In this document: one piece after another, positions 22,816 through 36,390 of the stretch
Position numbering within the stretch: position 1 is the stretch's first letter
Layout of the letters: every line of letters begins with the position of its first letter
Assembly (NCBI RefSeq): GCF_014805625.2
Contig: NW_023998415.1
Coordinates: 27,537,472 to 27,601,471 of the forward strand
Length of the DNA: 64,000 bases
Source: Glossina fuscipes
Lineage: Eukaryota; Arthropoda; Insecta; Diptera; Glossinidae
Direction: 5' to 3'
Position numbers and translations under genes: made by a program
Notes under the pieces: model-generated
Seen by the model: the letters and a program-made list of their open reading frames with translations, nothing else
What the model was told of the DNA's origin: nothing
Database searches by the model: none

Positions 22816-25476
22816 GGTTCGGAGGGACACTTGCTTTTTGCATTATAGTTGTCTTGTTATGGTAACGGTTACACTAACGTAGGAAACGGAAATGTCATAG
22901 AACATGTCATAACAAGCTCTGCATGGAAAATGTCAACATAATGTGCACATGTACGTGTTTTGCATTTTAAAGCATAATCATTGAGAGAAGGATGCTGCAG
23001 CGTTGCCGATGTTACTGATGTTGCCGCTCTTGCTGTATTTCTTATTTGAATTGTTTTTGTTGCTTTTGGACATTTCTGTAAAATTGTCCTTGTAATGGAC
23101 GAACACATAGATGCAAACATACGAGCACTTCAACTATTTACCGGTAGATGTTGAACAATTTTAACACTTTAATGTTTATATTTGTATTGTAGATTAAGTA
23201 AAGTTTGCTGTAAAACAATGTGAATATGTTTATGAATGTATGTGCATGTGCATGTGCGTGTGCATGTACATATGCGTAAGTTCGTATATGCTGTTAGTAT
23301 TTTCTTTTCTTCTTTCTTTTTGCTTTTCTGTTGCTTTTTTTGCTTTTTTCCCCCTCATTTTCTTCTGTTTCGGGTTGATACTGCTGCGTTTGCTGCGTGT
23401 ATTGTGTTAAGAAAGCGTACAGTGAACGTGTCTAGGAAACCACTGCATATAATTTTTTATTTTTTTTCTTCTTTTTTGTTTCTTTTAATAAAGTAAAATT
23501 TTTAATAATAATTCTGTTGATATTGTTGTTATTCTGTGTATCTTTCCTATTTTTTTTTTGTTTTTTGTTTTTAAATTAAATTTTGTAATTTTTCTTTATT
23601 GAAATTTCATTTTAGGAATTTTAACTTGAATATGGAATTTTACTAAAGCGCATTTTATTAAACAATTTTATGTTTTCTTCTTTTTATTTTTGTTTTTTTT
23701 TTTTTTTATTTTCAGTTAGTCATTCTTAGTACCGAAACCCTTCGAATTTCGAAAGAGTTTTCAAATTTGTTTTGAAAATTTCTGTATTGATTTATTTAGA
23801 TTCATATTATAATTCGTGGTCTACAATTACGTCTAAAAACATTCCGAGCGCGGATATAAAGTCTTTAAAGATGTGATGAAGTAAAACATGACGATCGATG
23901 ATGATTTCAAAGTAAGTTTGATGAGAAAGCCATGATTTTGTTATTGCGGCAGACTTCGTATGCATAGCTGTAAGCAATTGTTGTGTACCGGTGATATTTT
24001 AAAGTCACTTATAAAATGCATTTAAAAGGAAAACCAACTACGTCTGCTCACAAACAAACAACTGCATGCGGAATTTCGAAAACGTTTCAGAATCAAAGAA
24101 AAAAAAAAAAAGAAAACATTCTTGGGATTTTTTAGAGCACTTGTTTGTGTGTGTGTGTGTGAAGGTGAAAAGCCGGCGGTTAAAGCGATAAATTAATGTT
24201 TCAATTTTTATTAGCAATAAAGCCAGTAGTCATCATTCGAAAATGCTAATTAATTCGATCATCCAATGCAGTCATGAAAGGGCCAAAAAAAAAAATCGAA
24301 TTGAAGGGGACCGCACGCGAAGGGTGAATTGAGGCCTTAACGTCGAAAATGATTAAATTAGGATCGACAAATTGAATTGGACGCTCGCATACAAGGGCAA
24401 CTCTTAAGAGAGATATTTCAGAAAATCAATTTTCCCTTCTTGGCTTAATTAAATAGAAAATTATCGCAAAGCACTTGAAGTTTGAAACACGGCAGGCAGC
24501 TCTTCCCGTTCATTGGAATTTTTACGATATTTTGCAAATTACGTCTTAGAGCAATCTACGTAAGACATTTGTACTCAGCTTGTTCGGTCGGAAAAGGCAT
24601 AGCGCTTACCGATTGGACACTTATTCACTACACTGCGGCCTCTAGCGATCCATTCCTCTTTCCTTAATTCCCTCTGACGGTCACCGTGTTAGACGGAGAG
24701 GGGGCATACCCTGAGTGATTAGTCCTATTAAAGTAATAAAAAACATTTTTTTATAAATAAATATTTCTTTATAGTAAGTCAAAGTATGTTGCTTTGCTTT
24801 TTAGGCGAAGATATATCGAAAATTGATTGAACTTTTTTTTTTTAAATGGACATGAATCATAGGGAAATCAATATTTTTAACATTTCATACAGATTACACT
24901 AGCGATACACATATGGATTAAATGATTTTTTTTTTTTGTTTTTCTATATTTTTAGTTTTTTTTTGCATCAGTTACACTACATGCCCCAGAAAGGCTTATA
25001 CTCAGTATGCCAAGCGAGGATTGCTCCGATGTTACTAGTTTTCAATATTTACAAAAAAATGTTTTTTAATACTTAAATATATGCTTAAAAATTACGGCGA
25101 AACGCCTTTTTTCAAATTGTTACAACGATTTTACCCTTTAACGCGTTATCGATTACCTTTATTTGTTCATTTCTTTGTAAGAATTTGTGTTGAATTCTAC
25201 CCAAAATTGGACGCTTGATGGTATTTACTGCCGGCAATTAACACAAGTAAGCAAATTATAGTCAGGAAAGAACGCCCATTACATAACCTATACCATTTCG
25301 CCTACTACAGTTATTTACTCGGTTTGGCAATAATGTGCGAAAAAAACGTTACGTAACGTGATCTAAATTTAGCAAACTCAAGGTACTCCTCAAAAATTTT
25401 ATTGCTTTTCATTTCCCGTCATCATGAGGATGTAAAAGTTAGAATTTCTCTCTATATAAGGGTTAATGTCATTATC

Positions 25477-25513
<37 letters not shown>

Positions 25514-27426
25514 GGCCTAAAAATTGGTCCTATGCCATTCAAATTCTGTACTGTATAAAATATTAAAAATAAAACCTTCTTTTGAAAGGCTTTTACTTTT
25601 GATGAAAAATTTTATATGAGATGAAGTCCAAGAAGCAAAGCCATCTGCTTCAAATTTGGTTCACTTAATTTTTTCTGTCAAATTACTATCATGAACTAAA
25701 TTTCATCATATACTATTATTACTCAGCGAGTTTTCCCGTAAAATTTAGAAAATTGAAAATGTTTTATGTAAAGCGTTATATACGGAGTGGACGAAAAAGT
25801 GGACGAATTCAAACCATTTTCAATAGCATTCGTCCTTGGGTCGAAGCGTGTATGTTCAACACAAGAATACAAGAATGGACAAACATTAGACGGGCAGACG
25901 GGTAGACAAGATTAGATCGTTACAGAAAATAACACCGGATCTGATAGGTATAATAAAAGTGGGTCTATCTTAATCCCTCCCGGGTGTTACGAACGTCCGT
26001 ACAAACTTAATGTATTCTATACTGCGCCATGTTAAGGCAGGGTATGGTATACCTAAAAGGATTCAATTTCACTTACACTGTTTGCTGCACATGGGTATAT
26101 AGCGGATATGGGCGGATGTATAAAACATTCAAAAGGACTTACCCTTTATTGTACATATATATGATTCAGAGCTATTTTCTGGAAAGAGCTAAGCTCTTAA
26201 GCCGTGTCTCTGTCCCCTCGTTCTTCTTGTATATTTAGATATGTTTAACCTGCAAAACCCAATTTTGTCACATCAACGTGTTTTGGCCCAAGCACACAAA
26301 CACTATTGACACACTATTGATTCGCAAGTGTATAAGTGGTGTGAGATATTTAGGTAAATTTAGGCCATCGGGGACTAGTATAACGTTCTTATTTGTTTGT
26401 TATTCACGCCCCCAAGCTCGAATATATCTATCCCACTTATCTGCTGCAAAAGGATTGTACTTGTGTTTTTTTTTTGGAACACGTTCGCTCGAAAGGCCAC
26501 ATCCAGCCTTCTCATATGCTAAGGTCCAAACTTATCGTTACACAATTTGCAAAGAAAAATTTCCGGTTGTTGTTGCTTTCTTGTTGCTCGGTTGCCATTC
26601 GTATTTATTCAAAACTTATGTAAGAGATTTCAATAAAATATTTTGATAAACTTTTGCCAAAATCTCTTTTTCAATTGCTTGGTGTATAAATTACTTTTAA
26701 AGTCTTTTCCTTCACTACTTTTTAATTTACAAATGAAATTTAAAAAATTTTTTTAATACCATTAAGTTTTCTTTTTCGATTATATAATTTACACTCTTTT
26801 CTTTTATTTCGTAATGTTTATAATTCGAACAAAATAAAAAACCGCTTAATTATATTTTATAGGTGAAATCTTGCTAAAAAAAAAAAAAAACAACTATGCT
26901 CATGCGCATTATCGTGACCGTTAAGCGCGTGATAGTCGTCTTTTGTTGTGTTGACTTGCGTCTGATTACGTTTTTATTTTTGGTTGAGAAGGTAACGGTT
27001 CCGGCACTGCTTATATTAGTTTTGAGTATACGGCTTTTGTTTAGCTCTCATTGAAATTTTTTTTAAAACACAATATCTTCAATATCTGTGTTTTCTGTGA
27101 GACATACTTCATGCCACAGATAATGATAACGCAAATTTTTAATTATTAAGTTAAAATTTTTTTTCCCAAGACCAGTTCACTTTACAAGTGGTACGCACTA
27201 AATCAAATTTATTTGTTGGTTATGGGATAAAGTTGAAATTCACTTAAAAAGTTTTAATTCTCCCAAAATGGTTGTAAATACAGGTATGTATGTAATCGCA
27301 AAATGAAACTAAAACTTTATATGGAAAGTGCGGTAAGTTTTGTGCTCTGTCTTCTTCTTCTCCATTCACTATTAGGTAATGATGTTGACTTTGGTATTAA
27401 TATCATAAAAAAAAAAAATGCAAAAC

Positions 27427-27444
27427 TCTCTCTCCCTCTCTGTT

Positions 27445-27475
<31 letters not shown>

Positions 27476-27536
27476 CTCTCTCGCTCCCTCTTTGTCTCTC
27501 TCTCTCTCTTTCTCTCTTTCTCTCTGTGTGTGTGTT
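27427..27536. repeat. (CT)n / (CTAT)n / (GT)n compound low-complexity block
   Basis: About 110 bases of CT-rich repeat with an internal CTAT run and a terminal GT run. Ser/Leu-rich ORFs across it are artefacts. Confidence 0.9.
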
Positions 27537-28902
27537 AAACCTATTGTACTTTTGACTTTATAGAGCTTTAGCAATCTATCTTTGGTTAGACTCTTTAGTT
27601 GAAATTGTAAAAGCCATGAATGGTGAAGTGTTAAGGAGAGAAAGTTTACATCAGATGCGAAAACAAGAAAACGGCGTATATATGTAAAAAAAAAAAAAAA
27701 AACTATATTCACCTTGGAGCGAATCTGAGGTAACCACGGCCTTAAGCTGACAGATCAAAATTGCTATTAACCGAGCTATGATCGAGCCAGTGAACTTGCT
27801 AGGGTCTACTGTACTTTTTTATTAAGCCCTTATCTATTATCATAGACGATTTATTAAGGGGAAGATCTTGAAGTTCTTTTAAACAACTTCTAAGACGGTT
27901 TCTATAATAGTAAGTTCGGTCGCGACTGAGTCATTGCAGGCTTGAGATAAACTACGCAGGTGTTTCAAGTTGCAGTTTTCTGCTTCAACTTTTTGGAATT
28001 TGTAAAGAAAAATTTCAAAGATATATAAATCTGCATATTTGAGCCGACTTGAAAACTAGCAAACGCCTTTTATGAAACTATTGACTAACAATACGTTTAC
28101 ATAGCTTCGACATGACCCTTTTTAACAGTGTGTTTATTAATAACGGAGCAATGTGCATTGAAGGGACCATTACGGCGAATTTAAGAAGAGCTATAAAGCA
28201 ATGCGATGGTTGAAAGAACGAAATGGAAAATTTCGTGAACGATAGGGTTCGCAAACTTCATACTCAAGAAAATGGATATCTTGATAACATTCCTATTCAA
28301 CTCTACTCAGTTAGCACACTTTCCCTCGTTAGTTCTTTCATGATGAACCCGGTCTCCTGATATGACCAAAACAAAAATTTAAAAAAATAAATAAAAACTT
28401 AAATCTTGTCTCAGCTCCAACGTAATTCAACGAATTCTATTAGAAACTTAAAAAAAAAAAGAAGAAGAGCAACAATAAATCGTAAGCGACTTGCGATAAC
28501 ACATATGCCTCTCGTATCGTCTGATCATCGTACAGATATCGTACGTTAGTTATACAAAGTCCGAAATAAACATTTCTCATACGGCTTCGTAGCACTATTT
28601 TGCAATTGTTTACGAGGAGTCTTCGCATTTTCCTAGATTTTCAAATTTGAATGTGGATAATGCTCGTTAAAGAGTTGTAAGGATGAACTTGATCCATGAT
28701 CTTGCATAGATCAAGAGCAACTAACCCCTGAATAATAATATCCGAGGTGTTAGGCAGTCATCAAAAGATCGTATTTCGCTATTCGTCGATTAAAATGCTT
28801 TGATTTTTGTAAAACCAATCTGCTGCTTGATCGTCATTGCCTAAGATGTACTCGCAAAATAACGCAAATTCATTATTTTTCGGCTATGGTTGTCTTTATA
28901 TT

Positions 28903-29003
28903 TTAGGTTGGGGTTATTTGACCCAAATCGGACAATCCGAAGCATGTTAAATAAAGTCCTGAAGTTCATATAAAAATAATGGATTTCTTTTTCCCCAAAC
29001 TAA
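28903..29003. mobile_element. 101-bp MITE-like element with mariner-type ends
   Basis: Left end TTAGGTTGGGG; right end CCCCAAACTAA followed by TATATA. The ends are inverted repeats with one mismatch in eleven and look like mariner termini (TTAGGTTG). The right flank has the TA target; the left flank is less clear. It lies about 130 bases from the mariner relic at 29136 and may be the surviving end of a larger deleted element. Confidence 0.4.
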
Positions 29004-29135
29004 TATATATATCCCTGTATATACACAAATTATTTATTTTTTTTATACCCACGTGTCCTTAGATGCTTGCCAAAGTCTTGGCCATATTTTCACTTGGGCA
29101 AAAGCATTTATTGCGAAAACTTAATACAATATATG

Positions 29136-29448
29136 TTAATCAAAAGGCGCTATAGCCGGTGAGTAGGTTGGACTCAGCCCAAGTTCCCATTCGAGCTGCG
29201 ACAGTGTGTCCCTGGCAACTCTAACAAAGTGTGCTGGAATGGCATTTTCAGTCAATTTGTGTGATAGCCATTTTCCTTCCTCGTCGATCTTTCTCATCAT
29301 ATATGAACGGTCTAGAAACAATTGATTCATCAATTGCTAAGCTATTCGAAAGTTCTTTGGGACTTTGAGCTGGACTTTCGTCCAATAAGTCTTGCTGTTC
29401 ATTATCGTCGAACGTTTTTCTTCCTCCAGGCGTTGATATCGAAATCAT
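29136..29448 (-). pseudogene. Second mariner transposase relic (internally deleted, frameshifted)
   Basis: Minus strand. The first part reads GGRKTFDDNEQQDLLDESPA then QSPKELSNSLAIDESIVSR, which follows the mariner pattern R-P-K-TFDDEELQ-LLDEDP-Q-...ELA-LGV-...IS. A frame change leads to KIDEEGKWLSHKLTE, the family's KIQKEGKWVPHELTE. Then a deletion jumps to ARDTLSQLEWELGLSPTYSPAIAPFD, equivalent to the conserved LGW-VL-HPPYSPDLAPSD region. The catalytic core between these parts is missing. Not the same copy as the relic at 19.3 kb: different remaining parts and opposite orientation. Confidence 0.78.
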
Positions 29449-31379
29449 CTCTTTTCGATCGTTGCAATCAAAAGTGACAGCTGGGAAGTTGGGAATGAAG
29501 CAGCATCACCACCAAACTTCTAAGGCTTGATGGGCTTCGGCAGAGAACTACTTCAAGTCAAGCAGTAAAAGTAATGAAAGTCAGCGAAATTACGAATTTG
29601 AGCGTTTCATGATTAGCGTCTGTATATATTGAATACCCCAACAGTACTAAATGCGAAAGCCTCGTTTGATGAAGAGAAAGGACAAAATCATCGAATTTAG
29701 CCGTTGTGTGCATAGATACTTTGCATTACGTAATCAATTTGATGAACGGATGTCGATGATCGAAATACATGCAAGAACCTGCTAAGCACGATAAGGATAG
29801 ATCGGGTGTTCGGCGTTCGCGTCAAAGCGTTTAGGATTCTTTTTTAACAGGTTTTGTTTACATTCAAACCTGACTTGACAATTGAGCAATAATTCATGGC
29901 TTCTGCATTGGCTCTTGGATAGTATGTTAGAAAGTCGCTCTATGTTATGAAATGTATGCCCAAGAATGGGGAAAAGCGTGATAAAAACACATTTTGTATT
30001 AAAAGCCGGTATTTTGTATGTTTCATGTCGTACGTTTAGGGGTCAACGAAAGTAAAAATGAGTTAAATGTCATTTACCCGATACACACACCCATGCTTTT
30101 GTTTATTGTATCTTCTTCCTTTGCGGTTGCTTGCTATTGTTGCTTGAGCGATTTAATCATCGTACTCACGGCTATAACTGTTGTTGTATATGATGTTATT
30201 TATGTTGCAACGGCATGTCGCTGACACTGACTGCCGTGAACGAAACGAACGAAGTGAGATTTTTTTTTTTTTGAATAAAAAAACTATTTTATAAATTTCT
30301 TTTATGAAATATCGTAATCATATGCAGAAAGAGACTCTTGTACACGTGATTGCTTAACGATAAAATGAAAGAAGAAATTTACGGGGTATACACGACTTTA
30401 ACATGTTTTTTTTTTTTTTTTTTTTTGTACAAGATAATGCAAATAATTGTGAAATATTTATTAACAATAAAATAAAATTTGACTTCAGATTCTTCGATGT
30501 TTTGCTTAGAGTTTGTATCACGTTCTATACTGGGGACGATTGATCGTTAAAACCATTATATATAGATATATAAATGAAGTGATAGTAGATTTTCGAATAC
30601 TTAGGACACGCCTTCAAATGCGTTACTGCGTTTCACGAAAACCAAAAAAGGCATTTATAATGGAAAACAAACGGTATAAACGCTTGGTTATTTGCGATTA
30701 TTCTTAGGAACTTAGATGGATTACATCTGCGGTCCCGCAAAGATCCATTTTGGGGACTATCTTACTTATTGCCTTTACAAATAACTTTATCGGCTATTGT
30801 CTCGCTTGTAACCTTCACTTATATGCAAGATGATGGACAAATTTACGTACCGTGCCCACTAGGATTGGTGACGGATCTGGTCAAGCGAATAAATGACCCA
30901 TTAGACCTGCACTAACTTTTAAGCTGTAGTAATATCGTCTATCATACGCAAACCGTTAATGGAAAGAATAAACTGCACTCATAAATAAGGAAGAAAACAA
31001 AAAGCAGTAAGAAAGCTATATTCGATCGAACCCGAATCTTTCGTAGCCACCATATCTTACTTCACTAAAAGGTATTGTTAAGAAAAATTAATAAAAATTA
31101 ATTTACGACGCCGTAACGTCCACCATAATTAATTTAAAATTAACATACTTTGCTTATCGCATTCTACTCTCCACGCCCTTTTATTTAATACGCATATCGA
31201 GATTTATTCGCATTAAAACGAAAAAATTTTTCCGCCAGGTCGTGGTGTCCACCATATTTACTTTGAGGAATTAACCTGTTTTTGGTTTAAACATTCGGTC
31301 TTTTATTATTTTATTTACCTTATGATTAAAGTGAAGAAAGTGGAGAAACGAAAATTTAATCACTTGTAATTTTGTGTGG

Positions 31380-31790
31380 GCATGGCCGATTTTTTTCATT
31401 TTTGCATAGAGTTAGTAGAGCTATTCGCAAAATAAATATGGAATGTGAGTAATGAGCATAAATTCTTGTTCAGAAAAACAAGGCTGCGTTCAGTTTACGG
31501 TTCGCAGCGGTCTTGTGCCATAACAAAACTAGTCAATTTACCATAAGAACCTGTGTGCGAGAACTTCGATGGTCTCTACGAAATTTGAAGTGGATATCTT
31601 CATTCTTACGATCAGGAGAGTGTCAACAACACACAGGCACACAGGGGAGTGTCAACCAATTTATAAGTTGATGCTGACCAAGACCAAGACAAGTTGATGC
31701 TGATAGAGACTTTGAAGCGTCCTTTCGGGCATTGCAACCATTATAACGAAATGATTATACGTCTGAGCCATCGATGGTGGGTATAAAAAT
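31380..31790 (-). repeat. Dispersed repeat copy C
   Basis: Reverse orientation relative to copies A and B. Shared landmarks on the minus strand: TTTTTATACCCACCATC, CCACTTCAAATTTCGTAGAG, CGAAGTTCTCGCACACAGG, TGCTCATTACTCACATTCC and AAAATGAAAAAAATCGGCC. These appear in the same order as in copy A. Confidence 0.55.
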
Positions 31791-32815
31791 ACAAAAGGAA
31801 AACCAAGCATGAACACCCGCAGCCGGCAAACATGCAAATGCTTAGCAGCCGATAATAGTCAATGGCCTGAGTTGATTTTCGAACCACACCAACATGTTCA
31901 GATTGCCAGGTAATTTTAATACGATATAAGCATATCGTGTGTTTTACGAGAAGTTGATTGGATAGATATAGTTATTTAATGCCTATAGAAAAGGGTTCGA
32001 GCTTAACTAAGACGGAGACATCCAAGATAAATGTACTTTTCTCGAGCGACTCAACTAAGGCTCACCAACAAAGGCGATCTATTTGCATAAGAAAAGAAAG
32101 AGACAAGCGGATGCCAATCCAAATTCCTAAGGTGAAAGAGCAAGAATTGCTTTTGAACGTACGTAGCACCTATAGGATGGAGGCCACACCTTAGAGGTAT
32201 ATGTGAAGCTTATTAAGGTTTCTCGATTGATTGATATAAGTAAAATTTAAATAAATAAAAGACTGACGTTAGAGCTGAATATGCAGTAAATTTTCGTTCT
32301 CTTCTCACATATAAAGCTAAATAAATAGAAATCTATAATGATGTGACTTTCCTTGTCAGGAGTGATGTGACTAATTAAAAAACTTGTTTACTTGTATGTA
32401 CAAAAAAAGTGAATTTTTTTTTTACTTTTGTGGAAATATGAATGAAAGAACTATTTTTCATTATATCGTTTCATATGTTCGTGCAAGAGTTTGTTCGTAC
32501 ACACGCACGCATGCATGTCATTATTTTGAGAAAGTACATAATTTGTTATGTCAAAAATTCCACTGTAGCCACAAAAGTGAAATGCATGAAACTCAGGGAA
32601 CCGTAGCCATTCTTCATATGACAGACGACAGCATTCTTTTTGCATTCATCATCCACTAACAGAACCCATAAAGTAAGCAAGTACCAAGCACTACGCTCAG
32701 CAATAGCTAAACTTTAAAAAAGTGTATGACATGGAATGTCCTGTCTATCGTTACATATGACTATATATGTGTGTGTGTGTGTAGTGTATTTGTTCAAAAA
32801 GTGAATGAGCAAAAT

Positions 32816-32841
32816 GAACGAACGAACGAACGAACGAACGA
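32816..32841. repeat. (GAAC)n microsatellite
   Basis: About six tetranucleotide units. Confidence 0.9.
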
Positions 32842-34277
32842 CTTAACAAAATAACAAATCTATGCTTTGTAGATACACGACGAAACAACGTTGTTGCTTT
32901 CATTATTATTATTATCATTATTATTATTATTATTATTTTGACGACGATATGAGTAATTTGTTTTTTGACTTTTAATGGTCAAATGCTTAAACAAAAATTA
33001 CATATAACCGAATAAATTTATGCGCAAGTAAACGGTTATATGCTGCTCTGCTAAGGATCATATTTAACAATACCGGCTGAGGATGTTGAGGATGATAATA
33101 ACCAAAGGATAATTTAAGTGCAGATTTAAGCACGTCTCCTAACAACGGAAAACAGGAAGTTAACTGCCATTGTATTGCCAAGCACATACGGAATCGTGCA
33201 TCGGTCAAGGCAAAAATTCTCATAAAACTTTGCGAAAAGAATCACAAAAAGCAAAAGCAAAATAACAAAAAAGACTCGCTCTTTGTTTACACACAGAATC
33301 CGAACAGCACGGAACTTGTGTATATAATACGAACGAGAATAGTTTTATTAATTCACATGTTTTACAATTCATATTAGGAGTTTGACTTGTCTCCGTATCA
33401 CTCATGTATGCATCATCAACATTATCATCATTATCATGTTTTCATCGTTATCGTCATTGTCGACGGTCCTTACTTACCATCATAATTCATTAAATTGTAC
33501 ATACGTTCGTGCCTCGATAGTAGTGAAAATGGACACATATTAGATTTTATATATGCCACATATTGTGTTATGAATACGTAATCATATATATACACATACA
33601 TGCATTCGTACGCATTCTTGTGTTATCATCTCTCTTACCGAAACATAATATTTAATAACTTGTGCTGTGGATTGTGGGACTTACAACAACACAAAAAGGT
33701 GAAATATATCATTTTAGATGCCAACAGGCTTTCAATAATCATTTTTACTTTTATTTGTATGCTCTCGTACTTACTTACTGGTCTGTACCGAAAACAAATG
33801 TAATATTAAAAGTACAAGAGACATTCGGGCTATCCATTGACTCTTTTCATCTTGACGATACGATAAGAAGAAGAAGGGAGAAGTTTTCTAACTCCTTCCG
33901 AACTCCTATACCAACTATAATTTCATCATCTAAAAAAAAAAGAAGGCAAACACTTTACGACCGATTAAATGCAACTGAACACATTTTCATTCATACCCGC
34001 TCCTTAATAGATAAATGAAAAAAAAAAATAAAAAAAAAAATAATGTACAGACTAAACTTATCCTTCATATTATTTATGAAAAAAATTGCAATTTTGTCAG
34101 GAAAGTACGCTTTTCTAGCTTACTCCTAAGACTAAATATAAAAAGCAAAAATTCAATAGACACATAATGAATAATCGTGAACGAACGATCTAACGTAATT
34201 CACTCAATGACGAAATGAATTATCGCAAAAAGAGAGAGAGAGAGAAAGCACGCAAGAAAAGACTTTTTTTTATATAA

Positions 34278-34760
34278 TTAACTTATTTTTGACGTACGTG
34301 TAACTAAATTGGAAAGAACTAGTAGGGCTTTAGGCATTGTAAGGCTTTTAGAATTTAACATGCTTAGGCTTGCTTTCGTCCGTCGAACTCCCTGCTGCCC
34401 GATGAAAGACCATGTGAACATTATGCGAGTGTCGTTCAGATGTGCGTTTTCACGAAACTTTGCGTTGCAGTCATCACATATGTGTGTAACTCGTTTCTCC
34501 TGGCCGAGGCGCAATGTACGTAAAACGGCAAGCATGACAACAGCATAGCCAGCCACGTTAGCGCCGCAACTGCCACGGAATTTCTTGAAGGTCCGTCCAT
34601 AAAAGCCAAGCCAGCACATTAAGTAAGTAAGCACAGCAGGGCGTTGCAATATCCTTAAGATTGGAATATACCCGGTAAGGTCTAGCCTAGCACAACATTT
34701 TCCAATGACTGAAGAGAAAATATCGATAAAAGTGACGCCCGTCATACTCTCCCGTTCCAA
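34278..34760 (-). other. 160-codon ORF of doubtful status
   Basis: Starts with ATG at 34760 and is the longest ORF in the gene-free gap, in a patch that is less AT-rich than its surroundings. The translation has a Cys pair (THICDDCNAKF) and no recognisable domain; an overlapping plus-strand ORF of 79 codons also exists. Two open strands in the same GC-richer patch point to composition rather than coding. It could be a decayed element or chance. Confidence 0.15.
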
Positions 34761-35380
34761 TTACGATTTCTCTAAGCCCCGCACACGTCTACGCTAGGAC
34801 GGCTATTGATTGTAAAAACGATGGCTTTGCCACTAGTTTTTCCCGCCGTCACTGACATCAAGAAGAATATGCAGTGAAATGGACCATTGAGAAATGTGAA
34901 AACAATAGAGAAAGGCAGCCAGTCAACAATTAGCCCGTTCTACACTGTTCCAATGAGTAGCTATCTATTGTGTATTTAAAATTTCGGTGCGGAAATAATT
35001 AGCAACATGTTCATGCGATGAATGCGACTCAAACGTGCAATTAAAGCAAATTAGGATCCTGCGAGGTTTGTTATATAATCGATACATATCTGCATAATGT
35101 TCATTTTGTTAGGACAAATGATTGACAGCTTTGAATATCAATGACACTGGCATCATCGTTATTGCCACCCATTGCGGCTTATATGCGCTGTACTTGATGG
35201 TTACGTTTCATTTAAATTAAGCAAACGTGTCATATGTAATGCTTTAACGTGGTTTTCTGCTTTACTGCATTTAACTAACGATTAAATTATAATAATTATA
35301 TAGATTGCAAATCCATACCACCGAAGGTTCTTTGCTTTCCTTTGCCTTTCAAGGATCTGAAGAAAAAATATAAATGAAAA

Positions 35381-35420
35381 TAATAATAATAATAATAATA
35401 ACAATAATAATAACAATAAT
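35381..35420. repeat. (AAT)n microsatellite
   Basis: About 12 units with AAC interruptions. Confidence 0.9.
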
Positions 35421-35500
35421 GTTCATAAGTTATATGTGGTAAGCATTGACGGGATTATTGATATATTAAAAAAATCTCCGTGTGGTCTGAAATGTGCAGG

Positions 35501-35528
35501 TATAACGTATAACGTATAACGTATAACG
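35501..35528. repeat. (TATAACG)4 tandem repeat
   Basis: Four perfect seven-base units followed by TG. Confidence 0.95.
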
Positions 35529-36279
35529 TGTGTCGGAGATAGAATTTCAGCACGGAACCGCTACAACCATTTAATCATAAGGGGAAAGGTATGCTTAATA
35601 ACAAAAAAAAAAAAAAAAAAAAGAAAAGAAGCTAACAAAAGGATATAATTTTGTTAAATTTTTTTTTGCTTTGCGAGAGTTTTCTGCTGTTACAAAACGC
35701 CCATCAAAGACGAAATGATTAGACAAACAACCCTCTACGCTGAGATCCTTTCATTTTGAGGTTTTGATGTATTCATTCATTCTTGTGTGTTGTCGTGCTA
35801 TTAAATTCTAAATTACGTGTGTAAAATTATTGTTTCGTGTTTGCTCTCCGTTGCCACTTAATAGTTCAGTTTAAGGGAAACAAACTTATTAAGCTCAAGA
35901 AACTCGCACAATACATAGTTCATTGAATTCTTGTACTAGGGTTACATTGTTTAATAATATATTGTCAGTTACATAATTATCTCATATGTTGCATGCTTAT
36001 AATTATTTAATGTGTTTTCAATCATCGTCAAATTGCAATAATTTGTTCATGTTAATAATCAATTATGATTTATATGGAATTTTTCTACGCTCTTTGGATT
36101 ATTGTTTGAACGGCACACTATTATTGGTTATTATAAGAATACATATTTAATGGCTGATATAAATGGGTGATCCGCCGTTCCGAACTTCGTTTTTCAAACC
36201 TTTCTCTCTCTCGTTTTTTTTTTTCAAATGATTCCGAACTGTCACGTAATTGATGTTTACTGCCTACGCTAATCCTGAC

Positions 36280-36390
36280 AACGTGCGGATCGGCCTTGCT
36301 CCACCAGGTTGCAAAATTTCATCGAGTTTTTCGACCATAGTAAGGTGCATCTCTGATGCATCAAGATTTCCGGAACGGATTCAACCAAAT
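36280..36390 (-). pseudogene. Short coding-like patch, unidentified
   Basis: On the minus strand one frame reads IRSGNLDASEMHLTMVEKLD and continues EILQPGGARPIRTLSGLA to a stop. A broken continuation upstream in the same frame reads NARSEQRTQELFG before a stop. Composition is protein-like and unlike the surrounding AT-rich DNA, but there is no start, no splice context and no family match I can name. Confidence 0.2.

Larger units (their letters stand above)
21109..28902. other. Gene-free stretch, left part of the 36-kb gap
   Basis: AT-rich sequence with a (GAT)n array, a long (GA)n array, a (CT)n block and many homopolymers. A possible further decayed copy of the dispersed repeat lies near 25600-25960 (GACGGGCAGACGGGTAGAC, reversed). 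ORFs up to 122 codons (26278-26646) have no recognisable content. No convincing exon. Confidence 0.5.

Noticed and set aside
24590..24640. Possible fourth SINE-like piece (GCGCTTACCGATTGGAC)
   Set aside because: Only about 17 bases resemble the tail of copy 2; too short to claim.
26278..26646. 122-codon ORF
   Set aside because: No recognisable motif, no splice context, and ORFs of this size are expected a few times by chance in 64 kb.
34278..34760. 160-codon minus ORF as a real gene
   Set aside because: An overlapping open frame on the other strand and no domain; kept only as a doubtful feature.
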